Origin: a virus
Virus record (IMG/VR): IMGVR_UViG_3300022925_003967
Location: 1 to 29,833 of that record
Reading direction: 5' to 3' (one strand)
DNA length: 29,833 bases
The translations under genes and the position numbers were made by a program. The notes under the pieces were generated by a model. It was given only the letters and a program-made list of their open reading frames with translations, ran no database searches and was not told the origin of the DNA. Every line of letters starts with the position of its first letter. Position 1 is the first letter of the stretch. Positions 7,674-17,134 of this stretch are shown here, one piece after another.

Positions 7674-8798
7674 ATGAGTCACATAGCTGAAGTTTACGCA
7701 AAAGATTTGGGTGTTAAAATTGGACGTCCGCATATAACCGATCATTTCTTCCCAGGTCTTCCAAATAAGTATATCACTATACAGTCATCAAATAACACGC
7801 TTGCGTCTGTATATAAAAATTGGGAAATCGTGGTTTTTTTAATTGCGCCCTATTTGCATAGTCGGGGTATTAAAATAATTCAAATTGGGAAACAGAAAGA
7901 CAAAGAAATAAAAGGTGTCGATTATTGTTTTTTAAAAACCAGCGACAAACAAACCAACCACATTATTAAAAATGCGGCAGCTCACATCGGACACGATAGC
8001 GCGTTTGGTCATATCGCTAGTATTTTTGATGTACCATCTGTCATTTTACATTTTAATTTATATCCAGAAAACTCTAAACCTATTTGGCATAAAAAAAATA
8101 AATGTATTAGCGTTTCCCCAGATTTTTCTAAGGTAAAACCCTCCTTTTCATTGGATTGTAATAGAATAAATGAAATTAAACCAGAAATAATAGCTCAAAA
8201 TACTTTAGATCAACTAAATATCTGTGAAAAAATTAAATTTAAAACAATCAGAGTCGGATCTAGTTTTCATAACACGGTTGTTGAAATTGTCCCTAACTTT
8301 TACAAATACTCCGATCAGTTAAAAGAAAAACCAATAAATATTCGCGGAGATATACATTGGGATGCCGCAAATGTAATAGAATGGTGTCGTTACAGTTTTG
8401 TTAATCTTTATATTAACTGCGTGTTTGATACAAATCTACTACAATATATGACCAACTTAAAACAAGTGGTTTATAATTGCACAGAAGACAAAAACACAGA
8501 CAACAGTGATTTTTTTAAAACCTTAAAAAATAATAAAATTAATGTAGTAATTAGATCTGACGAGTTAAATATTTCTGATGTTAGACTAAAGTATTTTGAT
8601 TTTAATGTGTTGGAAAATGATATCTCAGTCGAAAAAACTCACGCTTCAAAATTTTTATCAAATAAAAGTTTTGTCTCTAACGCTGAAGTTTTTAATTCAG
8701 AATCTTCTGCAAATAGACTTGACAAGTCAAACAATTTCACATATGATGAAGCCTCATCAAAAGAATTAGAAAGTTTATACCTATATGACGAAGAATAA
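7674..8798 (+). CDS. GT9 (heptosyltransferase-like) C-terminal half with an extra unknown domain
   Basis: 374 aa from ATG 7674. Residues 30-130 match the C-terminal Rossmann half of GT9 enzymes: YITIQSS at 33-39, GIKIIQIGKQ near 65-74, and the signature GHDSAFGHIA at 106-115 (typical GxDSGxxHxA), then VPSVILHF. This is the half missing from the previous ORF. Residues from about 200 on are unlike GT9; they hold repeated short strand-like segments and a polar Ser/Asn-rich tail, and I do not recognise them. The natural start may be ATG 7631 (MKINITESITEKK...), which overlaps the upstream stop and reaches this frame only if one A of the A9 run is skipped. The end overlaps the next start by 14 nt. 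Whether the two halves assemble into one enzyme, or the gene is broken, is open. Confidence 0.7.
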   Translation: MSHIAEVYAKDLGVKIGRPHITDHFFPGLPNKYITIQSSNNTLASVYKNWEIVVFLIAPYLHSRGIKIIQIGKQKDKEIKGVDYCFLKTSDKQTNHIIKNAAAHIGHDSAFGHIASIFDVPSVILHFNLYPENSKPIWHKKNKCISVSPDFSKVKPSFSLDCNRINEIKPEIIAQNTLDQLNICEKIKFKTIRVGSSFHNTVVEIVPNFYKYSDQLKEKPINIRGDIHWDAANVIEWCRYSFVNLYINCVFDTNLLQYMTNLKQVVYNCTEDKNTDNSDFFKTLKNNKINVVIRSDELNISDVRLKYFDFNVLENDISVEKTHASKFLSNKSFVSNAEVFNSESSANRLDKSNNFTYDEASSKELESLYLYDEE

Positions 8799-9528
8799 AT
8801 TATTTGGCCCAGATATCTGGAAGCGCGACGAACATGGACTCCTTGAGTCTGTTTCATATGCATTTAATAAAGATGGTTCCGTCAATTGGCGAGCCATGAT
8901 TAGCCCAGAACATCTATACCCAAACAAGGATCATTTTGAAATGCGCAAGATGCCAGTTCCAGAATCTACGGAAGGGTTAGATGACAACCAGCTTTTTATT
9001 AAGCTGGGCGGAATCAAAGAACTAGCAAAACTTCGTGGCATCAAGAGTGTTGGGTATAGCGTAGAAGAAAGCTCTGATGAGCGTTCAGTGGTTCGTTGTA
9101 TTATTAATTTTGTTCCTAATTATGAAAACCCAGATGCAGAAGGTCTTAGTTTTTCCTCCATCGCTAACGCTACAGTCCACAACACAAACGGGTTTGCTGC
9201 TAAGTTCTTGGAATGTATTGCAGAAAATCGTGCATTTGTCCGCACCGTTCGTAATTTCCTTGGTATTCATATTGTCGGAGCGGATGAAATCGATACCTCA
9301 AAAAATAAATCCCCAATTGTTGTTGCTCCTAGCTCTGGAGCGAAGGATATTAGCCCACAAGGGATTCTAAAAGAAAAAGCAGGTACAGACTTCAACTCGT
9401 TCCTAACTAAGCTACGTAAGCTTTATACGGACGGTAAATATGAGAATGATCCAGAAATTATCAAAACCTGGAAAGATTACAAAGACGTCCCAGCAAAAGA
9501 ATGTCGGAAGCTTTTAAAGTTAATTTGA
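8785..9528 (+). CDS. Putative Rad52-like single-strand annealing protein
   Basis: 247 aa. A basic/hydrophobic N-terminal half contains GGIKELAKLRGIKSVGYSV (75-93) and the strand VVRCIINFVPNY (102-113). The diagnostic-looking part is ANATVHNTN (128-136) followed by the helix FLECIAENRAFVRTVRNFLG (141-160) and GADEI (165-169). This order (strand, Asn-containing turn, helix with ExRAxxRxxRxxL, then a glycine-acidic end) is the pattern of Rad52-family phage recombinases. The C-terminal 60 residues are charged and may form a helical tail. In an area with a C-family polymerase and a candidate ssDNA binder, a recombination mediator is expected. It overlaps both neighbours, suggesting cotranscription with the GT and GNAT genes. 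Assignment is moderate; a search for Rad52/22-type models would settle it. Confidence 0.5.
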   Translation: MTKNKLFGPDIWKRDEHGLLESVSYAFNKDGSVNWRAMISPEHLYPNKDHFEMRKMPVPESTEGLDDNQLFIKLGGIKELAKLRGIKSVGYSVEESSDERSVVRCIINFVPNYENPDAEGLSFSSIANATVHNTNGFAAKFLECIAENRAFVRTVRNFLGIHIVGADEIDTSKNKSPIVVAPSSGAKDISPQGILKEKAGTDFNSFLTKLRKLYTDGKYENDPEIIKTWKDYKDVPAKECRKLLKLI

Positions 9529-9974
9529 AAAACGGCTTACACAAAATAGACGAAATCGAAGATTTGATTTCGATAACAAAAGAAATGTATGCTAAAATTG
9601 GCAAACATACTCATTTTGGATTTGAATTAAACCCGTCTTCTTTTTGCTCTTATTTTTCTAACCCGCAAAGATTTAAAGACTGTTTTTGTTTCGGATATTT
9701 TATTGACGGCAAAGTAGTTAGCTATATAATATGGATAAAAATTTACGACGCTAGAGTTAATAAAAAAATTATACAAGAATATATCTGGGGATCAGATCCC
9801 GAAACAAAAGGTTACGGCATTAAATTATTTAAAAAAAGTTTAGAATATATAAAAAATATATATAAATTTGATGTAGTTCTGGTAGGGAATAGTGATAAAA
9901 ACTCCAAATTAGAAAATTTTTATAAAAAAAATGGTTTTAAATTAGAAAATAACTTGTTTTATAAGATTAATTAA
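9501..9974 (+). CDS. GNAT-family N-acetyltransferase
   Basis: 157 aa. GNAT order: helical N-terminus, central strands (CFGYFIDGKVVSYIIWIKI, about 63-83), a strand-rich segment with EYIWGSDPETKGYGIKLFKK (acetyl-CoA loop of the Q/RxxGxG/A type, here KGYGI near 108-112), then VVLVGNSDKNSKLENFYKKN and the closing GFKLENNLFYKI typical of the last GNAT strands. The substrate is unknown. Its start lies inside the 3' end of the upstream gene (28-nt overlap), and its stop overlaps by 4 nt with the convergent tail gene on the other strand. It is very AT-rich compared with the gene before it. Position beside glycosyltransferases allows a role in acylating a surface sugar, but that is inference. Confidence 0.7.
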   Translation: MSEAFKVNLKNGLHKIDEIEDLISITKEMYAKIGKHTHFGFELNPSSFCSYFSNPQRFKDCFCFGYFIDGKVVSYIIWIKIYDARVNKKIIQEYIWGSDPETKGYGIKLFKKSLEYIKNIYKFDVVLVGNSDKNSKLENFYKKNGFKLENNLFYKIN

Positions 9975-10876
9975 TTATTAAATCTTAACAAAAACCCCTC
10001 TCTTGTTGCTCCATCAACACTTAAAAGAGAGCTAATACCAAACTCAGAAAAAATACCAGAAATATAGATTGCATTGTCGGTAACTGGGAAATTAGTAGTA
10101 TCGGAACTTACCAAAACAGCCCCCTCATCTCCAGATATTGTTACTGCATCATTAGTCCTCAATCTTAATCTCGCGCTGAAATCTAAAATAATATCACCGT
10201 CAATAATTATATTAGATCCAGTAAATATATCTACTTGACTAGATGATGTCAATTCAATGTCTCTTATGCTGTTTCTTGATATTCTATAAACATCTGTATT
10301 TATCAAAGTATTTTCCGCAAAACCCCCAAACATTTTCCCACCCACAGAAGGAGAAATATTCCTCTGTGTTAAATAATCCTTTCCTATTGCCCTATAAAAT
10401 ATATTCTCGCCCGTTCTGTTGTCTATTTGTTCGGCTGTTATTGGTAAATTAAAGAACACTCTATCAGCATCTTCGGATGATGGAGGCTCAAAAAGTTGCA
10501 GACTAGAGCTTGCAATAGCATTTGTGTTATCAAGAGTATCAGCATTAAAATTAGCAGTAGCGCCAGTAAAAATAACTAATTCTTTTATATTTCTTACTCC
10601 TGATTGATCATACTCTCCAGAAAAAAAACACTCAAGATTAATCTGGTTTTCTAGTAAAAGAAAATCGTCCGAAAACTGCCTATCCAATCCAGTGGGTAGC
10701 CTAAGTTGGTCTTCACCATATAAATTAAGTCCAGTTACTTTAAAATCTGGGAATTCCACATCGAAAGAACCAGAACCACTCTGGAAACCTAATTCGACAT
10801 TTCCTTCTACAAAAAATTCAAGCCTATATCCATCTCTTGCTGGATGCTCACCAACTACTGATTCGTTATATATCAT
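9971..10876 (-). CDS. Phage tail protein of unknown function, downstream of gpJ
   Basis: 301 aa, last gene of the leftward tail operon. It is rich in Gly, Ser, Asn, Asp and short beta-like segments (for example VELGFQSGSGSFDVEF near 27-42 and IIIDGDIILDFSARL near 226-240), as expected for a structural virion protein; no catalytic motif, signal peptide or membrane segment is visible. Its ATG overlaps the stop of the giant gpJ-like gene by 4 nt (ATGA), and an AGGA Shine-Dalgarno lies about 5 nt upstream, so it is translated with it. A role as tail-tip accessory or minor fibre is inferred from position only. It converges tail-to-tail with the GNAT gene. Confidence 0.75.
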   Translation of the reverse strand: MIYNESVVGEHPARDGYRLEFFVEGNVELGFQSGSGSFDVEFPDFKVTGLNLYGEDQLRLPTGLDRQFSDDFLLLENQINLECFFSGEYDQSGVRNIKELVIFTGATANFNADTLDNTNAIASSSLQLFEPPSSEDADRVFFNLPITAEQIDNRTGENIFYRAIGKDYLTQRNISPSVGGKMFGGFAENTLINTDVYRISRNSIRDIELTSSSQVDIFTGSNIIIDGDIILDFSARLRLRTNDAVTISGDEGAVLVSSDTTNFPVTDNAIYISGIFSEFGISSLLSVDGATREGFLLRFNN

Positions 10877-13800
10877 ATTGTTCCTGTGTTTCCTATTTGT
10901 ATAAAATTCAAATTCGAAGGTAAAGAATAATCAAAAATCAATTCACTTTGTTCTATTGCTCCCTTAATTTCTACTTTCGGGTATGTTAATGACGCGTCAG
11001 TAAGAAGGGGGAAATTATCACCACTAAGCGATATAATGAAATCCGTATTAGGACTTCCAGCATAATTGTCAAAGAATACAGAGGGATCACCAGGGGGAGT
11101 TTCAAAAATCTTTAAATAAGTTCCGCTCACATAGGACGTAGCTGCCCCAAACACATGAATACCAAACCCAACGGCGTCATCAGAAATATCAAAAGAATAA
11201 GACTTAAATCCCGCGTTTATCTCCGTTCTTTGTGAAACTTCATTGTTTAACGCATCCGTGAAATATATCCATGTTCGCCCAAGCTTTGTAGTATTTATAT
11301 CAACATTTACAAATGTCCCGCTCGGTATTGCCGATTCCAGTTCTATTACAGCATCATTATATTGACCATCCGCATCGTCATCGTTTCTAAAAAGAAATCT
11401 AATATCTCCTGCGGCCAAGTCTCCAGTATCTAAAGTTTCAAAACCCCCTGAAAATAAGAAATTATTTTTAAAACCATAAGATGTATTAGAATAATAGTCT
11501 TCGGCCACCGACTCTCCAGTTATAAAAGCTATATAATTATATATAATGCCCTGAGTTAAAGACTCACCAAACAAAGAAGAATTATTGTCTAGTAATATTT
11601 TTTCGTTTTTGCCTGGATATAAATCTCCAGTAAAGTTTGCCCCCGTAATCCCTGTGTTTGTATAGTCTACCACCCCGTCTAAGTACCCACTCATTGCTAC
11701 ATCTCTATCAATTGCAATTTGAAGCATGTGAAGATTACCATCATTTATCGCAGTGTCTATTGTTTTGAAATCTGTCCCGTTTATATTTATATAATTGCTA
11801 CCATCACCAGATTGAAACCAAGCTATTCCAGTTTGTCCGTCTTCAGACATATATTCCATAAGGTATTGCTTGCCAGTTAAATTTTCTGAAAATTTAGCCC
11901 AAGTCACAAAACTTAAATCGCTTTGATATTGTATAGGGGACTCTTCATAAATAATTATAGAATCTCCACTCAAAGCAGAAATAGGGGCCCCACTTAGTTC
12001 AATATACATTCCGTATGCATCCCCAGTTAAATCAAAAGACAAAGTTTGGTTGCCTGAGTTGAGTAATGTTTTTTCCGAAACAAAATTTGTTCCTGTGTCT
12101 GTGAATCCAACTAGTCCTTGCCCAGTGATTTGAGCGATATCTATTTCAACGTTAATTGTTGTATTGTTTGCTATTATTGACCCCAGTTCTATTGTAGCAT
12201 AAGCAATTTCTGGTCCTGAAGTGTTCTCAAATTTGAATCTAGTATCGCCTACGGTTAAATCCCCAGTATCTAAAACTTCGAACCCACTTGTGGATAAGAA
12301 ATTATTATTAAGATTGGCAAGTGTGGTATAGTCGGAATTTAAATCTAAAGTAACCTGATTGTATAAAGCATCATTATTATTGGATCTGATTCCAGGATCT
12401 ACATATTCTGTAACCATTGGATATGGCACAGCTCTGTTTACACCGCTATCTCTATGTATAACAACAAACCTATCATCAAACCCACTCTCAGGTTGAGGAA
12501 AAATCATTTGGTTTCTATACCCAAATTTATAATCAGAGGTGTTATTAAACTCCTGCATAATATCGTCCTGCAGGGGGAGAAAATCACTATACCCAGAGAC
12601 CGCTATATTTAAGGAGTTGATTGGATAAGAACTACTCTTTAATATATTAAACGGTTTGGTATCTACGGCTAGGTAACCGATTGTATTGAAATCGAAGAGC
12701 GGCCCTCCTTCAACATGACCCCTCCACTCGAAACCTGATCTTGTGATTGATCTCACTTCCGTTGATACGGGTCCTTCACCACTGAAACCAGCAGCATCAG
12801 TAGTATCTGACTGTTGATGCAAAACAACTATAGGCGGATTATTAAATTCTTTTTGAAAAGTCTCGCTCTTCCACGCCCCATCACTACCCTGGCCTAACTG
12901 ATTTACGTTTTGAACCTCAATAGTATTTAAATTTTCACCATAATTAAACGTCCCCTCAATTGCGGAAAAATAATAATAATTAGCTGGCTCCTTTGAATAA
13001 CTACGCACCCAAAAACCACTAATATCGGAAGATACAAACTCATGATGCTTTACGTCTTTTATCTTATCATATGAGCTTTCAAAAGGCGCATCTATAAATT
13101 GTTGAATAAAAACCATAGGTACAGGATCTGCATAAGCGGGCAACAAATATTCACCTGTTAATTCAAAATCTATTCGCTGGCCACTTTCGAGCATGTCCCC
13201 AGAACCACTTAATACAAAAAAGTTTCCTTGAAACTTTGTTGGGGGCACATCATATCTACCATCCCCAGAATAATCAAACGCTTCATCAATCTCTTGTTTT
13301 GTCACGGTAAAAGAATTTTCGTTTCCTAGCGTTTTAAAACCTTCTTTCCTAAGATTGCCTTGTAAATCATACAAATTGACAATTTGACTAAAAACCGAAT
13401 TCCTCACAGTAGACTCATCGTTTGAGAAATAATCTTCAAAAGACATATTAAGTGTAGATAGCACTCCTGGGTTATTTTCTATAAACGAAACTTGCCCCAA
13501 TCCAGTTTCTGATTGATTATTGTATTCTGTATTAAAATCAGTTAAAATATTTATATCTGAATAATCTACGTATGCGTCTGAAGCGGTGTTTAATCCAAAA
13601 TCTGAAGCTTGTGTTGTGAACGAGGTTACCGCCGCTGTAAGGCTTTTGGCTGGAATAGGACTAAGAGTTTCAGAAAAAACAACCACTTCGTATTCTCCTA
13701 TCTGGTCTATTTTAGAGCCACCCTCCAAAAGTATTCTTGTATTTGTTTGGTCGAAGTTTCTATCGTGCGTAGATATTATTTGATTCCCGTTTGGCTCTTC

Positions 13801-16800
13801 TAAATATACGATAAACCTCTGCCCAGCCTTTGTCTGTGCGTGAACTATATCTAAATACGCCCTTAAAGATCCATCTGCATTTGGTAAAAATGCACCATCC
13901 AAAGAAACCCCAGAAGGTGGGTTTGGCTGGCCAATATCTGAAATTTTGAAATCTGGCTGAAAAGTACTTTCATCTAAATCAAAAGCAACGTTTTCTTCTA
14001 TAAATTTAAATTTCCCAGTATGGTGTATTAAGCCGACAACATCATAACCCATTTCTGGGTTTTCCGAAACATTCATAACTCTAAAATATTTTGGCGCTCT
14101 ACCGCTTACATCTATTGAATACTTAGATCCAGGAATTATATCTGCAGGTTGTTCTGAAAACCATTGACTAGGCCCTAAGTAGACACCATTATTTCCAGAA
14201 AAAGTAGCTAACGCATCAATATGAATTGCTACTCCCTCGTCTAAAATATCATAACTAAGACCAGATCCACCTTGTACTATTTTTAAAGATGTCATTTGCG
14301 GGCTATGTATTTTTTGATAAACCTCATTATTCAATGGTGGGTTTTTATAAAACTCATCTATTCCGCTTTTACCGAAACCATTAAAAACATGAATGCTTCC
14401 TTCGCTAATAAGATCAAGTTGATCGCTATTTATAGAAGGTTCTACAATTATTGACGATGGTCCCTTTCCTGTTTTTGGATTACCGTTCAACGCGTAATCT
14501 GGATCAAAATACTGGGTTTCCCCAGATGTTCCCAATACTGTTCCGAAGTTTTTAGAAAAGTTTCTTAATTGGTCGTCGATTTTGATTATATCCCCAGGCT
14601 CTAACATTAAACCCTCATATCCGACATTGAATGTCACTGTTTCGGTCGCGTTTGTGGATTCGAATAATAAATATTTTGCCAATCTTTTTGCTTGAGCCCT
14701 AGAGGTTACGCCTATACCTGGAATTTGCTTTAGATTTATACCCAGTTGTTTTATAAGCTCTGGATCTTCGACATACTCTGTTTTGGGTGTGAAATTTGTT
14801 GTTTTGTCCAAAAAAGACACCTCTACCGCTGATAATTTTTGAGTTTTATCCGTGTCGGCGTATACAAACTGCCCATCCTTTACGTTTCCGTTATTAAACA
14901 TTAAGTGGGGCGGAAACCTTAAATTTTTTGGCGGTGTAAATTCATCGCTTTGTGCAGAAGTAACGGCAGCGTTCAAAGACTGTTCGTACTCTGCTGTTCT
15001 GTTAAAGTCTTCAAAAAAGTGTGGTCTATCAACCCTTACGCCAACAAAAGAATTGTTGTAATAAGTCATAGCTCCAAAAGTTCTAGATAAATCCTGCAAA
15101 ACTTCTATTGCATCTTTTTGGTCTTTTATATAAAGATTACAGCTAAATCTAGGTTCTAAACCCCCAAAACCATCATCCAGCCCCACGAAAACCCCGACAC
15201 CCAATTCTGTTGACTCCCGACTATAGTCATTCATTGTGACCGCATCACAATACATACCAATTTCATATAAAGACCATTTATCTACTATACTAGTGTCTCT
15301 AAGTTGCGCCCCTATACCATATCTAGTATTTACCAAAAGATCATAATAAATCCAAGCTGGATTATCTGTCCAATCAAATTTAAATGTCCCATCCCAAGGA
15401 CCTTGATAAATTAAGTTGCCTCGGGTATTAGTAGAGGTGGAAAACCTTCTATCAGTTCCGTCGCTATTTAATGGAAAATAATTAGATGGTATTAAAACCT
15501 TTTTCCCTTTCAATCTAAATGTTCTTTCTGGAATCTCTGGATAATATCTTGAGTCTATTGAAGTGGCGACGGTGCAAGAATTTGGATATACAAAATTTTC
15601 AAGCACTTTTTCTACTACGCTGTGTACCCCGCCATCACGTGCAACAATGCTTGAGATTGTTTCATACTCAATTTTTCTCACCTCTAAAAAAGTATATAAA
15701 TCATCAGTACCTAATAACGGCAAAGAAATATTCTCTAGTGATACTGTATAGGCGGATGTTACTATACCAGTCACTGATATTCGCCCGTTTCCGCTTCCAA
15801 TTTTAATTCCTTTAGCGGATCTAGTAGTAAATCTGGCTGGACCAAATGATTTTGTACCATCTTTTCGCACCACACCAACTGTTATTTCGAAGGTTATTGT
15901 TAAAGGTAGCTGTGTACCCATTTTAGATCTACCCTTTTCATTCTCCTTGGCCGTGGCAAAGCTTTTTGTGTCATATAACTGGTCTACCTGTAGGTTCACA
16001 TCTAAAGCTCTTATGTTTTCATCGTAATTTGTATACAAGTAAGTCTTTTCTAACTTTTCTTGCGGCACAAAATTTTGCCAATTTACAAAATCTCTTTTGG
16101 GTCCGCCCTCTTCTCTTACGTCTCTACTTCCTTCGCCTGTTCTCGCGCCGTCGTTATTGATGGTAGTGGGGGGATTGTCCAGCGATGATGTTAATGTACC
16201 GTTCTCGTCGACGCTTATTGTAGCAACTATCCTGGGCTCGGCACTAACCCTAATTTGTACAACCATGTAATCTTTATTATAATCATTTTGTGGAAAACCC
16301 ACAGGTATGTGATCTAAATAATTAATTACACTAGTAAGATCGTCACTAAGCAGCTGCACTTTATAATACGCAGCCTGCCCACAAGATGCCGTCGGAGTGC
16401 CCCCTAGCGAATCATCTTGTTTTCCGTAGTACCCTAAAGAAGAGCTAAAATACGATGTTGGATAATTACCATTAAAAACAGTGGTGTTCTGAATGTCCAA
16501 AGGGTATCTGTCGTTATCAAGAGCCCCTATTTTTAAATAGGATGAGCTTGTGTAGCATGAAAATAAATTTTGAATAGTACTATAGCAACATCTTCCCCAA
16601 TCGCTAGATGATATTGTGCGTCTTTCGTATTCGTATATCGGCCCCATATTATACGGACCCTTTACTGGTTGTTTAATGTTTAAGACTTTCTCTGGAAATC
16701 CCCCAAATAAAGGACTTGGTTGAAACTCTTCTCCCAATCTTAAGGATACATCATACTTACCCAAAGTAGATTTACTCGTCGAGTCCCTCAATGGTAAATC

Positions 16801-16905
16801 ATTAAAATAAACACCCTCATCAATGTTATTTTGCGAGACACCTATTACATTGAGTTCACTGCTAAATTCTTTTTTCGCTCTAAAGCATAATGAATAATCG
16901 ATCAT
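10873..16905 (-). CDS. Giant tail-tip (lambda gpJ-like) body protein with lectin-like C-terminal domains
   Basis: 2010 aa (lambda J is 1132 aa). The chain enters gpJ-like sequence at about residue 22: EGVYFNDLPLRD (29-40) is the segment that in intact gpJ directly follows an ISEGPIxGL motif, and that motif is in the separate gene 17135-18058. The core includes LSAVEVSFLDKTTNF (near 690), TEYVEDPEL, and a region ending in GLMLEPGDIIKIDD (about 766-779), all typical of gpJ. Fibronectin-III-like sequence begins near QPNPPSGVSL (about 993). Toward the C-terminus I see an H-type-lectin-like segment (EFNNPPIVVLHQQ, about 1345-1365), a LamG/concanavalin-like domain (SFVTWAKFSENL, about 1665-1790), and two copies of a domain of about 115 residues flanking it. 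Likely role: central tail tip and receptor contact, assembling on the L/I proteins. No Shine-Dalgarno before the ATG. Confidence 0.85.
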   Translation of the reverse strand: MIDYSLCFRAKKEFSSELNVIGVSQNNIDEGVYFNDLPLRDSTSKSTLGKYDVSLRLGEEFQPSPLFGGFPEKVLNIKQPVKGPYNMGPIYEYERRTISSSDWGRCCYSTIQNLFSCYTSSSYLKIGALDNDRYPLDIQNTTVFNGNYPTSYFSSSLGYYGKQDDSLGGTPTASCGQAAYYKVQLLSDDLTSVINYLDHIPVGFPQNDYNKDYMVVQIRVSAEPRIVATISVDENGTLTSSLDNPPTTINNDGARTGEGSRDVREEGGPKRDFVNWQNFVPQEKLEKTYLYTNYDENIRALDVNLQVDQLYDTKSFATAKENEKGRSKMGTQLPLTITFEITVGVVRKDGTKSFGPARFTTRSAKGIKIGSGNGRISVTGIVTSAYTVSLENISLPLLGTDDLYTFLEVRKIEYETISSIVARDGGVHSVVEKVLENFVYPNSCTVATSIDSRYYPEIPERTFRLKGKKVLIPSNYFPLNSDGTDRRFSTSTNTRGNLIYQGPWDGTFKFDWTDNPAWIYYDLLVNTRYGIGAQLRDTSIVDKWSLYEIGMYCDAVTMNDYSRESTELGVGVFVGLDDGFGGLEPRFSCNLYIKDQKDAIEVLQDLSRTFGAMTYYNNSFVGVRVDRPHFFEDFNRTAEYEQSLNAAVTSAQSDEFTPPKNLRFPPHLMFNNGNVKDGQFVYADTDKTQKLSAVEVSFLDKTTNFTPKTEYVEDPELIKQLGINLKQIPGIGVTSRAQAKRLAKYLLFESTNATETVTFNVGYEGLMLEPGDIIKIDDQLRNFSKNFGTVLGTSGETQYFDPDYALNGNPKTGKGPSSIIVEPSINSDQLDLISEGSIHVFNGFGKSGIDEFYKNPPLNNEVYQKIHSPQMTSLKIVQGGSGLSYDILDEGVAIHIDALATFSGNNGVYLGPSQWFSEQPADIIPGSKYSIDVSGRAPKYFRVMNVSENPEMGYDVVGLIHHTGKFKFIEENVAFDLDESTFQPDFKISDIGQPNPPSGVSLDGAFLPNADGSLRAYLDIVHAQTKAGQRFIVYLEEPNGNQIISTHDRNFDQTNTRILLEGGSKIDQIGEYEVVVFSETLSPIPAKSLTAAVTSFTTQASDFGLNTASDAYVDYSDINILTDFNTEYNNQSETGLGQVSFIENNPGVLSTLNMSFEDYFSNDESTVRNSVFSQIVNLYDLQGNLRKEGFKTLGNENSFTVTKQEIDEAFDYSGDGRYDVPPTKFQGNFFVLSGSGDMLESGQRIDFELTGEYLLPAYADPVPMVFIQQFIDAPFESSYDKIKDVKHHEFVSSDISGFWVRSYSKEPANYYYFSAIEGTFNYGENLNTIEVQNVNQLGQGSDGAWKSETFQKEFNNPPIVVLHQQSDTTDAAGFSGEGPVSTEVRSITRSGFEWRGHVEGGPLFDFNTIGYLAVDTKPFNILKSSSYPINSLNIAVSGYSDFLPLQDDIMQEFNNTSDYKFGYRNQMIFPQPESGFDDRFVVIHRDSGVNRAVPYPMVTEYVDPGIRSNNNDALYNQVTLDLNSDYTTLANLNNNFLSTSGFEVLDTGDLTVGDTRFKFENTSGPEIAYATIELGSIIANNTTINVEIDIAQITGQGLVGFTDTGTNFVSEKTLLNSGNQTLSFDLTGDAYGMYIELSGAPISALSGDSIIIYEESPIQYQSDLSFVTWAKFSENLTGKQYLMEYMSEDGQTGIAWFQSGDGSNYININGTDFKTIDTAINDGNLHMLQIAIDRDVAMSGYLDGVVDYTNTGITGANFTGDLYPGKNEKILLDNNSSLFGESLTQGIIYNYIAFITGESVAEDYYSNTSYGFKNNFLFSGGFETLDTGDLAAGDIRFLFRNDDDADGQYNDAVIELESAIPSGTFVNVDINTTKLGRTWIYFTDALNNEVSQRTEINAGFKSYSFDISDDAVGFGIHVFGAATSYVSGTYLKIFETPPGDPSVFFDNYAGSPNTDFIISLSGDNFPLLTDASLTYPKVEIKGAIEQSELIFDYSLPSNLNFIQIGNTGTI

Positions 16906-16909
16906 ATTA

Positions 16910-17095
16910 TTATTTTAACAGGTTGTTTAATTTTTCTTGGCGCTCCTTACAGGCCACACACTCTTGAATTTTTGTGCCAAATGTTTTGTCAATAATTTTA
17001 GCGATTGGTTGAGCAATAGAATGAACCTTATCGCCAAGCATCCTATCACTAAATATTTTTTTAAGCGCTTCTTTGCTGTTTTCGTATGTTTCCAT
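16910..17095 (-). CDS. Small cysteine-motif phage protein
   Basis: 61 aa, between the two parts of gpJ. A helical basic N-terminal half (KEALKKIF) is followed by a hydrophobic segment (VHSIAQPIAKIIDKTFG, 24-40) and a tail CVACKERQEKLNNLL (46-60). The CxxCKxRxxxLN tail is a pattern I associate with small uncharacterised phage proteins; two Cys alone would not make a full zinc site unless the protein pairs. The gap to the giant gene is only 4 nt, which supports real, coupled translation. Function unknown. Confidence 0.65.
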   Translation of the reverse strand: METYENSKEALKKIFSDRMLGDKVHSIAQPIAKIIDKTFGTKIQECVACKERQEKLNNLLK

Positions 17096-17113
17096 TATTG
17101 AATTTTTCTATAT

Positions 17114-17125
17114 GTTATTAATAAC
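17114..17125. repeat. 12-bp perfect palindrome GTTATTAATAAC
   Basis: Perfect inverted repeat in the 39-nt gap between the LRR-bearing J fragment and the 61-aa gene, inside a stretch of very low GC (9 G/C in 17101-17160 by hand count). It could be an operator, a scar of an insertion junction, or chance in AT-rich DNA. Confidence 0.4.
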
Positions 17126-17134
17126 CTTATAAGT

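Noticed and set aside
7600-7700. Simple -1 ribosomal frameshift joining the GT9 halves
   Set aside because: The upstream frame stops at 7639-7641 and the downstream frame has a stop at 7644-7646, so the two frames do not overlap; a single -1 shift cannot join them. Joining needs the third frame and the A9 tract.
9077-9370. 97-codon ORF inside the Rad52-like gene
   Set aside because: Low-complexity Leu/Ser-rich shadow in the +2 frame of a well-supported gene, without start signals.
9955-9990. Bidirectional terminator at the convergent gene ends
   Set aside because: AAGATT and AATCTT can pair, but the stem is short, AT-only in most positions and lies within both stop regions; too weak to call.
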